Source: Acidobacteriota bacterium (GTDB lineage: Bacteria; Acidobacteriota; Polarisedimenticolia; J045). From it: DNA of 32,747 nt. Within the stretch, counting starts at the first letter, position 1. Every line of letters begins with the position of its first letter. The stretch is from the NCBI GenBank assembly GCA_003696075.1, contig RFHH01000023.1:1-32747 (forward strand), read 5' to 3'. A program made the translations under genes and the position numbers. Under the pieces are notes generated by a model, which worked only from the letters and a program-made list of their open reading frames with translations, did no database searches and was not told the origin of the DNA. Shown here piece after piece: positions 24,484 to 32,110 of the stretch.

Positions 24484-25822
24484 CGTTGACGAACTCGAGC
24501 TGGCCCTCGCGGCCGAGCTCGCGCCCGTAACCGGAGTCCTTCGTGCCGCCGAACGGAAGGCGCGGGTCGGACTTCACCATCGCGTTCACGAAGACCGAAC
24601 CGGCCTCCAGAGCGGACACCATCCGCTCGGCGCGTTCCGGATCGGAGGTCCAGACGCTGGCGCCGAGGCCGTAGCCGGTCGCGTTCGCCATCGACACCGC
24701 CTCTTCCTCGGTCCCGAAAGGCACGAGGTAGGCCGCCGGCCTGAACAGCTCCGCGTCTCCCGCCGGCACCGGATCGCGTCCCTCGATCACGGTGGGTGGG
24801 AAGAAGAACCCCGGGCCCGCCGGGATCTCGCCGCCGGTCACGATTCGCGCCCCCGCGCGCACCGAGGCCGCGACATGGGCGGCCAGCGTGTCCCGGAGAT
24901 CGGCGCGGGCGAGCGGTCCGATGTCGGTTCCGCCCTGCCGCGGGTCGCCCACCCGCTGCGCTTGCATCGCGGCGACGAAGCGGTCGCGGAACCGGTCGTA
25001 GATGCGGCGCTCGACCAGGAATCGCTTGGCCGCGATGCAGCTCTGGCCGCTGTTCAGGCACCGGGCCTGCACCCCTGTCGTCACGGCCCGTTCGAGATCG
25101 GCGTCGGCGAAGACGATGAACGGATCGCTTCCGCCGAGCTCCATGACCGATTTCTTGAGATGGGCGCCCGCGGCCGCCGCCACCTCCCGTCCGGCCCGGG
25201 TGCTCCCGGTGAGCGTGACGCCTCGGACGCGCCGGTCGGAGGCGACGCGTGCCGCCTGCTCGTTCGTCAGGCGGAGGTTGCGGACCGTCCCCTCCGGCGC
25301 GCCCGCCTCGCGCATGAGCTCCTCGATCGCTTCCCCGCATCGGGGCGTTCCCGGGGCATGCTTGAGGAGCACCACGTTGCCCGCGGCGAGCGCCGGCGCC
25401 GCGAAACGGAAGAACTGCCACAGCGGGAAATTCCACGGCATGATCGCGAGAATCGGGCCGAGCGGGGCGAAGCGCACCGAAGAGCGGCCGGAGCCGGTCG
25501 GTACCTCCCGCTCGGCGAGAAACGCCGCCGAGTTCTCCGCGTAGTAGCGACAGACCCAGGTGCACTTCGCCACCTCGGCCTCTCCCTGCGCCAGAGGTTT
25601 GCCCATCTCGAGAGCCATCGTGTCCGCCAGCTCCCGCGTGCGCTCCTCGAGCAGCGCCGCCGCGGCGTCCAGCATCGCGGTGCGCTCGCCGATCGGCCTC
25701 CGCGACCAGTCGGCAAATGCGCGGCACGCGCTACCGAGAGCCGCCTCGACCGCGTCGTCCGGATGCACGTCGAAACGCTCGATCAGCTCGCCCTTGGACG
25801 GGTCCAGCGTGCGGTACTCCAT
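24458..25822 (-). CDS. NAD(P)-dependent aldehyde dehydrogenase, succinate-semialdehyde type
   Basis: This 454-residue enzyme oxidises an aldehyde to the acid. Visible motifs are IMPWNFPLWQ with the transition-state asparagine N131, KHAP (K154), the GSTRAGREVA NAD-binding turn near 206-215, MELGGSDPF with the general base E228, and CLNSGQSCIAAKRF with the nucleophile C262. The overall pattern and short length match the Sad/YneI-type succinate-semialdehyde dehydrogenase subgroup (EKCTWVCRYYAEN-like segment and SGQSCIA), so that substrate is likely but not proven. In the C-terminal region the usual EE-F-GPV motif is altered to AELFRPAAYLV. AAGGAG lies 7 bases before ATG 25822. The last 26 bases overlap the convergent cytochrome gene. 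It may process aldehydes formed during amino-acid breakdown. Confidence 0.92.
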   Translation of the reverse strand: MEYRTLDPSKGELIERFDVHPDDAVEAALGSACRAFADWSRRPIGERTAMLDAAAALLEERTRELADTMALEMGKPLAQGEAEVAKCTWVCRYYAENSAAFLAEREVPTGSGRSSVRFAPLGPILAIMPWNFPLWQFFRFAAPALAAGNVVLLKHAPGTPRCGEAIEELMREAGAPEGTVRNLRLTNEQAARVASDRRVRGVTLTGSTRAGREVAAAAGAHLKKSVMELGGSDPFIVFADADLERAVTTGVQARCLNSGQSCIAAKRFLVERRIYDRFRDRFVAAMQAQRVGDPRQGGTDIGPLARADLRDTLAAHVAASVRAGARIVTGGEIPAGPGFFFPPTVIEGRDPVPAGDAELFRPAAYLVPFGTEEEAVSMANATGYGLGASVWTSDPERAERMVSALEAGSVFVNAMVKSDPRLPFGGTKDSGYGRELGREGQLEFVNVKTVHLEP

Positions 25823-25848
25823 GGGGCTTCTCCTTTTCCATCGCGGCG

Positions 25849-25854
25849 ATTATC
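25849..25854 (-). promoter_or_regulatory. -10 element for the aldehyde dehydrogenase gene
   Basis: On the minus strand GATAAT (five of six consensus matches) lies 26 bases upstream of the start codon in an otherwise GC-rich 119-base divergent gap. This gives a leader of roughly 20 bases. The -35 region is not recognisable. Confidence 0.4.
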
Positions 25855-25897
25855 GGCCAAACGGGGCCCATGTGCGCTCCGGCCGCCGGGCATGCGG

Positions 25898-25903
25898 TAG
25901 ACT
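25898..25903 (+). promoter_or_regulatory. Possible -10 element for the amidase operon
   Basis: TAGACT within GGTAGACT lies 38 bases before the amidase start, in the same octamer context as the M16 promoter candidate. It shares the 119-base divergent gap with the dehydrogenase promoter. Confidence 0.35.
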
Positions 25904-25941
25904 CCGCAGCGGGCGCCGGGACACCCGGCGGGGAGCAGAGG

Positions 25942-27747
25942 ATGGGCGATCGGCCGCCGGATCGACCGGCACCGCGCGCGGCGTTCCGCTCCGCCTCGGC
26001 GGAGATCACACGCCGGGAGCTGCTGGTCCGCCTGTCGGCGGCCGGTCTGGGCGGAACGATGCTCGCCGGTGCGGTCGACGCCGCTGGCGAGAAGACGGCG
26101 GTCACCGCGCCGATGATCCGCGGCTGCAGCTGGCTCATCGGACAGCGCTACGACGACGACGAGATCGCCCTCATGCTGCGGGGCGTCGGCGAGCTTCTCG
26201 AAGACTTTGCCGCGATCCGGGAGATCGACCTCGACAACGCGGTGCCCCCCGCACTGCGCCTCCAGCTCGCCGAGGAGCCACCGTGTCCCTCCGCGGTCCC
26301 GGAACGCGCAGAACCGGAAGTGTCCCGCGAGGGCCCGGCCCGGCCGGAATCGGCGGAGGATCTGGCGTTCCTGACGATCGCCGAGCTGTCGGGGCTGGTA
26401 CGGCGCCGCGAGGTGAGTGCTTCGGAGCTGACGCGCCTCTACCTGGAACGTCTCGAGCGCTTCGATCCGGTTCTCCGCTGCGTCATAACGCTGACGGCGG
26501 AACTCGCGATGGAGCAGGCCCGGCGCGCGGACGAGGAGATCGCCCGGGGCCGCATCCGCGGGCCGCTCCACGGCATCCCCTGGGGCGCGAAGGACCTGAT
26601 CGCGGTGCCGGGGTACCCGACCACCTGGGGCGCGAGGCCCTTCCGCGATCAGTACCGGCCCGAGACCGCGACGGTGGCCGCCCGGCTGGAGCGGGCCGGC
26701 GCCGTCCTCGCCGCGAAGACATCGGTCGGCGCGCTCGCATGGGGTGACGTCTGGTTCGGCGGGCAGACGCGCAACCCGTGGAATCCGGAACAGGGGTCGA
26801 GCGGATCCTCGGCCGGCTCGGCGGCCGCGGTCGCCGCGGGGCTCGTCGGGTTCGCCCTCGGCACCGAGACATGGGGGAGCATCGTCTCCCCGTGCAGCCG
26901 CTGCGGGGCGACCGGCCTGCGGCCCACGTTCGGGCGGGTCAGCCGGCACGGGGTGATGGCGCTCTCGTGGAGCATGGACAAGGTCGGGGTCATCGCCCGC
27001 AGCGCCGAGGACTGCGCCCTCGTCTTCTCGACCATCCACGGAGCCGACGGCCTGGACCCGTCCGCCGTGACCGCATCGTTCCGGTGGCCGCCGGTCAGGG
27101 ACCCGCGAACACTCCGGATCGGATTCGTGCCGGAGCTCTTCGAGCGCGACCGGGCGGAGGGGGTCGCCGACCCGAAGCGGGCGGCGCGGCTCCGCGCGTG
27201 GGCGGAAAACGACCGGTCGACGCTCGAGGTGCTGCGCGCGGCCGGAATCCGCCTCGTCGAGATCGAACTGCCCCGCCGCTACCCGATCGGACCTCTCGCG
27301 TTGATCCTCACCGCGGAGGCTTCCGCCGCCTTCGATGAGCTGACCCGCAGCGGGCGGGACGAGGAGATGGTCCGGCAGGAAGAAGAGGCCTGGCCGAACG
27401 TTTTCCGACAGGGCCAGCTCATCCCGGCCGTGGAATACCTGAGGGCGAATCGCGTGAGGACGCTTCTCATGCGCGAGATGGAGCGTGCGCTCGCCGGCGT
27501 CGACGGCTACGTGTGCCCGAGCTTCGTGGGCGACGATCTCCTCCTGACGAACCTCACCGGCCATCCGGCGGTCGTCGTACCGAACGGATTCGCCGGCGGA
27601 ACGCCGACGAGCATCACCTTCGTCGGCCGGCTCTTCGGGGAGGAGAATCTCCTCGCGCTCGCCCGCGTCTACCAGGAGGCGACCGCCTTCCATCGCCGCA
27701 GACCGCCGCTGGCGGCTCGCGGAACCCGAGCTGGCGACGATCGATGA
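25942..27747 (+). CDS. Tat-exported amidase-signature family hydrolase
   Basis: The 601-residue protein is an amidase-signature enzyme with a twin-arginine signal near residues 21-46 (TRRELL followed by a hydrophobic stretch, AAGLGGTMLAGAV), so it is probably exported folded. The catalytic triad can be placed: K217 in GAKDLIAVPG, the cis-serine S289 in EQGSSGSSAGSAAA, and the nucleophile S313 in GTETWGSIVSP. The 24-residue gap between the serines equals that of known family members. Between the signal and the catalytic domain (about 50-140) lies a conserved-looking lead including GQRYDDDEIALMLRGV and a proline-rich linker. It hydrolyses an amide, but the substrate is unknown. GatA is unlikely because of the Tat signal and the lack of gatB/gatC. 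GGAGCAGAGG precedes ATG 25942. The stop overlaps the next start (ATGA). Confidence 0.88.
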   Translation: MGDRPPDRPAPRAAFRSASAEITRRELLVRLSAAGLGGTMLAGAVDAAGEKTAVTAPMIRGCSWLIGQRYDDDEIALMLRGVGELLEDFAAIREIDLDNAVPPALRLQLAEEPPCPSAVPERAEPEVSREGPARPESAEDLAFLTIAELSGLVRRREVSASELTRLYLERLERFDPVLRCVITLTAELAMEQARRADEEIARGRIRGPLHGIPWGAKDLIAVPGYPTTWGARPFRDQYRPETATVAARLERAGAVLAAKTSVGALAWGDVWFGGQTRNPWNPEQGSSGSSAGSAAAVAAGLVGFALGTETWGSIVSPCSRCGATGLRPTFGRVSRHGVMALSWSMDKVGVIARSAEDCALVFSTIHGADGLDPSAVTASFRWPPVRDPRTLRIGFVPELFERDRAEGVADPKRAARLRAWAENDRSTLEVLRAAGIRLVEIELPRRYPIGPLALILTAEASAAFDELTRSGRDEEMVRQEEEAWPNVFRQGQLIPAVEYLRANRVRTLLMREMERALAGVDGYVCPSFVGDDLLLTNLTGHPAVVVPNGFAGGTPTSITFVGRLFGEENLLALARVYQEATAFHRRRPPLAARGTRAGDDR

Positions 27748-28766
27748 GCAAGAACCGCTGGCGTCCCTTCCGGAGATTCTTCGCGCAGCTTGAAGAGCTG
27801 ATGCGCATCGCCGGAGAGCGCCTGGCGGCGGACCGCGACGATCTGGCGCGCGAAAACGGGGTCGCCGGCTTCCCGGCGTGGCAGCGGCGCCTGATGGATC
27901 GGGAGCTGGTGCGCCGCGCGCTGGATATCCCGTTCTTCGCCGATCTGGTGCGCGCAGCATGGGCGACGCCGCCGGAACTGGCCCGCGAGCGGGTCGAGAG
28001 CGAGCACCTCGCGCCTTGGGGCGAAGAAGCCAAGAAGGCCTCACCGAGCGCCGACCGGGAGGCTGCGGTGCCCGACGGGCGGGCCGACGTTGGTGGCGGG
28101 GAACCTCCGCCGCGGCTGCGTTCCGCCGAGCGAGCGCTTCGCGAGCGCACCCGCTCGTTGACCGTCGTGCTCGACAACCTCAACGATCCGCTGAACGCCT
28201 CGGCGGTCCTGAGGACCGTGGAAGCGCTCGGCCTGCAGGAACTGCACATCTGCCACCGGGAGGGGCGGGTGGTCCTCAACCGGGCGATCCACAAGGGCGC
28301 CAGTGTCTGGCTCGACGTTTTCTGGTACCGCAGCGCGGAGCACGCTGCGGCCGACCTTCGGGCCCGCGGGTACACCATCCTCGGTGCGGACGTGACCGCT
28401 GGCGCCATACCGCTCGACGAGATTCCCCTGCAGACCCCTCTGGCTCTCGTGTTCGGGAACGAGCAGTCGGGGCTGTCGGACGAATTCAGGCGGCTGGTCG
28501 ACGGCTACTTCTTCATCCCCACCTGCGGGATGACCTCCTACCTCAACGTCTCCGTATCGGTGGCGATCAGCACCTTTGTGACCGACATGCGCCTGCGGCG
28601 CGCTGGCCGCCGTGCCCCGCTCGACCCGGACGACCTCCGGCGACTCCGGCGCGCCTGGTACTCCGAACTGGCCGGGCGCAGCGAGACGAGGAGGAGGGAA
28701 TTCATGGCGTACCTCGACGACCCTCCGGAGCCCTTCCGCGACGTGCGCGAGCGGAAACGCCGCTGA
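27744..28766 (+). CDS. TrmH/SpoU-family RNA 2'-O-methyltransferase with N-terminal extension
   Basis: The 340-residue protein contains the SpoU (SPOUT) knot domain at about 135-290. Motif 1 is LDNLNDPLNASAVLRTVEALG (here N and R are the conserved catalytic-site residues), motif 2 is LVFGNEQSGLSDEF and motif 3 is IPTCGMTSYLNVSVSVAI. The C-terminal helical tail (about 295-340) fits the tRNA Gm18 methyltransferase TrmH, which modifies G18 of the D-loop, though other 2'-O targets are possible. The first 130 residues are an extra, charged and mostly helical region not seen in the ~230-residue TrmH of E. coli; a related extension may help RNA binding. Translation is coupled to the upstream amidase gene by ATGA, although no functional link between the two is obvious. 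Confidence 0.85.
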   Translation: MSKNRWRPFRRFFAQLEELMRIAGERLAADRDDLARENGVAGFPAWQRRLMDRELVRRALDIPFFADLVRAAWATPPELARERVESEHLAPWGEEAKKASPSADREAAVPDGRADVGGGEPPPRLRSAERALRERTRSLTVVLDNLNDPLNASAVLRTVEALGLQELHICHREGRVVLNRAIHKGASVWLDVFWYRSAEHAAADLRARGYTILGADVTAGAIPLDEIPLQTPLALVFGNEQSGLSDEFRRLVDGYFFIPTCGMTSYLNVSVSVAISTFVTDMRLRRAGRRAPLDPDDLRRLRRAWYSELAGRSETRRREFMAYLDDPPEPFRDVRERKRR

Positions 28767-28799
28767 GCCGCCCCTGCGCGATCCCCGCCGCACCCAGCG

Positions 28800-28808
28800 T
28801 GGCATAAT
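28800..28808 (+). promoter_or_regulatory. Extended -10 promoter for the tricorn-like gene
   Basis: TGGCATAAT gives a TG extension plus CATAAT, five of six matches to the -10 consensus, in a 97-base gap between genes. The start codon lies 55 bases downstream. No -35 is visible, as is common for extended -10 promoters. Confidence 0.45.
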
Positions 28809-28863
28809 CCCGGCTCCGCACCGCGCCCCGGGGGCGGCGGAGGCGGGTCCCGGGAGGCCGCTC

Positions 28864-31800
28864 ATGTCACGCACGTTCTTTCTCTCTCTCTTCGTCGCGA
28901 TCGCCGCCGTTCCGGCGGCCCTGTCCGCAGCAGGATCCGGGGAGGCGCGCCTTCTCCGCTTCGCCGACATCCACGGCGACCGGGTGGCCTTCGTCTATGC
29001 GGGGGACATTTGGGTCGCACCGTCCGAGGGCGGCGAAGCGCGGCGCCTGACGTCCGATCCCGGACTGGAACTGTTCCCCAAGTTCTCTCCCGACGGCCGG
29101 CTCATCGCCTTCTCCGCCGAGTACGACGGGACACGGCAGGTCTATGTCATCCCCGCCGAAGGCGGCGCCCCCCGGCAACTGACCTTCTACAACGATGTGG
29201 GCCCGCTCCCGCCGCGCGGAGGCTTCGATTACCGCGTGCTGGACTGGACGCCGGACGGCGAGTTCGTCGTCGTCCGCGCCAACCGCTTGCCGTGGGGCGT
29301 CCGCATGGGACGTCCCTACCTCGTGCCGGTGCACGGCGGGATGGAGCGCCCCCTGCCCATTCCGGAGGGAGGCGGCGGCATGATGTCGCCGGACGGGAAG
29401 AAATTCGTCTACACCCCGATCGATCGCGAATTCCGGACCTGGAAGAGATACCGCGGCGGCCGCGCCCAGGACGTCTGGATCTTCGACCTCGAAACGATGA
29501 AGGCCAGGCAGCTGACCGACTATCCCGGCACCGACAACCAGCCCCTGTGGGTCGGAGACACGATCTACTTCACCTCCGACCGGGAAGACGGCCGTCTCAA
29601 TCTCTATGCCTACGACCTGACCACCGGAGACGTGCGAAAGGTGACGCACCACCGCGACTTCGACGTGCTCTGGCCGAGCGCGGGCCCGGAGCGGATCGTC
29701 TACGAGTGCGGTGGATACCTCTACCGTTTCGACCCGGCGACAGGCGAATCGACGCGGATTCCGATCCGGCTGACGGGCGACTTCGCCGGCACGCTTCCGC
29801 GCCTGCGGCGGGTCGACCGCCAGATCCGGTCCGCGTCCCTTTCGCCGCACGGCAAGCGGGCTCTCTTCGGGGCGCGGGGCGAGATCTTCACCGTCCCCGC
29901 GGAGCACGGTCCCCCGCGCAACTTGACCCGCTCGCCCGGTGTCCGCGAGATCTCTCCCGCGTGGTCGCCGGACGGGAAGTGGGTCGCCTATTTGTCGGAC
30001 CGTTCCGGCGAGTACGAGATCTACATTCGCCCGCAGGACGGCTCGGGGCCCGAGCGGCGCCTCACCCGTGACGGGGACACCTGGCGGTTTCCCCCCGTCT
30101 GGTCCCCGGACAGCCGCAAGATCGCCTTCGCCGACAAGCGGCAACGCCTGCGTCTTCTCGACGTCGAGACCGGGAAGATCACCGACGTCGACCGTTCGAC
30201 CCGCGCGGACATCCGGACCTATCGCTGGTCGCCGGACAGTCGTTACCTGGTGTACACGAAGCTGGAGGCCTCCCACTTCTCCTCCATCTACGTCTACGAC
30301 GTCGAGCTGAAGAAGGTCTCGCGGCTCACTGACGAGATGACGAACGACTACGATCCCGTCTTCGATCCGGAAGGTCGCTATCTCTACTTCCTGTCCGACC
30401 GCGACTACAACCTCGAATTCAGCGGCTACGAGTTCAACTACATCTACACCAATCCCACCAGGGTGTATGCCGCCAGCCTCTCCGCCGCCGGTCCTCCACC
30501 GCTTCCCCCTCTCGTGGACGAGGAGGCTGCCGGGGAAGGGAAGGATTCCGACGGCGGCGACAGCGACGGCGGCGGAGAGAAAGCCGCTGCGCTCGACGTG
30601 GAGGGGTTCTCCGCACGGGTGGTGGCTCTACCTGGCGATCCGGCAGACTACCGCCAGCTGCACGCCGCGCCGGAAGGCCCGGTCTACCTCGTCGGAAAGG
30701 GCCGACATGCGGCGGTCAAGCTCTTCTCCCTCGCCGAACGCGAAGAGAAGGTTCTGATCGAGGGCGTTTCCTCGTTCGATCTCTCGGCCGACGGCAAGAA
30801 GCTCCTCTACCGCGCCGGAGAGTCGTTCGGAGTCGTCGACGCGTCGCCCGGGCGAAAGGTGGGCGACGGTCGGCTGGACCTCTCGCGGATGGAGGCGCTG
30901 GTCGACCCCCGCGCCGAGTGGCGCGAGATGTTCGTCGACGCGTGGAGGATTCTCCGCGACTGGTTCTACGATCCGGGGATGCACGGCCTCGACTGGCCCG
31001 CTCTCCGGGATCGGTACGCCCCGCTCGTCGAGCACGTCGCGCACAGGGCCGATCTCGATTACATCCTCGGCGAACTGGGCGGCGAGCTCGGAGCTGGGCA
31101 TGTCTACGTCAACTCCGGGGACATGCCGCGGCCCGAGAGGCACGACGGTGGCCTGCTCGGCGCCGAGATCGAGGCGCACCCGAGCGGCTACTTCCGGATC
31201 GCCCATATCTTCCCCGGCGAGAACTGGCACGAGGACTTTCGATCGCCGCTGACGATGCCGGGGGTCGACGTGCACGAGGGGGACTTCATCCTGGCGGTCG
31301 ACGGGCGCTCCACGCGGGAGGTGTCGAATTTCTACGAGTTGCTGCGCCACACGGCCGGCCGCACGGTCTCGCTCCGCGTGAACAGCAAGCCCTCGGAGGA
31401 GGGCGCGCGCACCGTTCTCGTGGTTCCGATCCGGCGCGAGACGAATCTGCGTTACCTCGACTGGGTCCGCTCGCGGCAGCGTCTGGTGGACGAGCTGTCC
31501 GGGGGGAGAATCGGCTACATCCACCTCCCGAACACCGCCGTGGAGGGCAACCGGCAGCTCCGGAAGCTCTTCTATCCCCAGGCGCACAAGGACGCACTCA
31601 TCATCGATGTCCGCTACAACGGGGGCGGCTTCATTCCGGATCGGATGATCGAACTCCTCGAGCGCACGCCGCTCAGCTTCTGGGCCCGCCGCGGTGTCGA
31701 GCCGATGCGCACGCCGGAATACGCGCACTCCGGGCCGAAGGTCTGCCTCATCAACGGCTATTCGAGCTCCGGCGGGGACGCGTTTCCCTACTACTTCCGG

Positions 31801-32109
31801 GAACTCGGGCTGGGCAAGCTGATCGGGACGCGGACGTGGGGCGGCCTCATCGGCCTGTCCGGCAATCCAGGCCTTGTGGACGGTGGTTCGGTGTCGGTGC
31901 CGACCTTCCGGTTCATGGATCCCGAGGGGCGCTGGGCCGTCGAAGGGGTCGGCGTCGAGCCGGACATCGAGGTGGTTGATCGACCCGACCTCGTGGCTGC
32001 GGGGAGGGACCCGACACTGGAGAAGGCGGTGGAAGTCCTGCTCGAGGAGCTCGAGCGGCACCCGCCCCGCCGGATCACGCCGCCCGAGCCGCCGCGATCG
32101 GCGCGCTGA
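28864..32109 (+). CDS. Secreted tricorn-like serine protease (S41 family)
   Basis: The 1081-residue protein has a signal peptide (about 1-22), two sets of WD40/TolB-like beta-propeller blades with recurring SPDGR, SPDGK and SDR motifs (about 28-540), an Asp/Gly/Ser-rich linker (about 552-573), then the S41 half. That half comprises the core-1 helical domain (about 683-750), a PDZ domain (about 765-850) and the catalytic core-2 domain (about 860-1035). H746 in GAGHVYV, S969 in NGYSSSGGDAF and E1027 in AVEGVGVEPD align with the His, Ser and Glu of the tetrad known from Thermoplasma tricorn. The serine before that histidine there is glycine here (G745). It should digest peptides in the periplasm rather than the cytoplasm. 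ATG 28864 follows a purine-rich GGGAGG. Length and domain order fit the full-length family. Confidence 0.92.
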   Translation: MSRTFFLSLFVAIAAVPAALSAAGSGEARLLRFADIHGDRVAFVYAGDIWVAPSEGGEARRLTSDPGLELFPKFSPDGRLIAFSAEYDGTRQVYVIPAEGGAPRQLTFYNDVGPLPPRGGFDYRVLDWTPDGEFVVVRANRLPWGVRMGRPYLVPVHGGMERPLPIPEGGGGMMSPDGKKFVYTPIDREFRTWKRYRGGRAQDVWIFDLETMKARQLTDYPGTDNQPLWVGDTIYFTSDREDGRLNLYAYDLTTGDVRKVTHHRDFDVLWPSAGPERIVYECGGYLYRFDPATGESTRIPIRLTGDFAGTLPRLRRVDRQIRSASLSPHGKRALFGARGEIFTVPAEHGPPRNLTRSPGVREISPAWSPDGKWVAYLSDRSGEYEIYIRPQDGSGPERRLTRDGDTWRFPPVWSPDSRKIAFADKRQRLRLLDVETGKITDVDRSTRADIRTYRWSPDSRYLVYTKLEASHFSSIYVYDVELKKVSRLTDEMTNDYDPVFDPEGRYLYFLSDRDYNLEFSGYEFNYIYTNPTRVYAASLSAAGPPPLPPLVDEEAAGEGKDSDGGDSDGGGEKAAALDVEGFSARVVALPGDPADYRQLHAAPEGPVYLVGKGRHAAVKLFSLAEREEKVLIEGVSSFDLSADGKKLLYRAGESFGVVDASPGRKVGDGRLDLSRMEALVDPRAEWREMFVDAWRILRDWFYDPGMHGLDWPALRDRYAPLVEHVAHRADLDYILGELGGELGAGHVYVNSGDMPRPERHDGGLLGAEIEAHPSGYFRIAHIFPGENWHEDFRSPLTMPGVDVHEGDFILAVDGRSTREVSNFYELLRHTAGRTVSLRVNSKPSEEGARTVLVVPIRRETNLRYLDWVRSRQRLVDELSGGRIGYIHLPNTAVEGNRQLRKLFYPQAHKDALIIDVRYNGGGFIPDRMIELLERTPLSFWARRGVEPMRTPEYAHSGPKVCLINGYSSSGGDAFPYYFRELGLGKLIGTRTWGGLIGLSGNPGLVDGGSVSVPTFRFMDPEGRWAVEGVGVEPDIEVVDRPDLVAAGRDPTLEKAVEVLLEELERHPPRRITPPEPPRSAR

Positions 32110-32110
32110 C

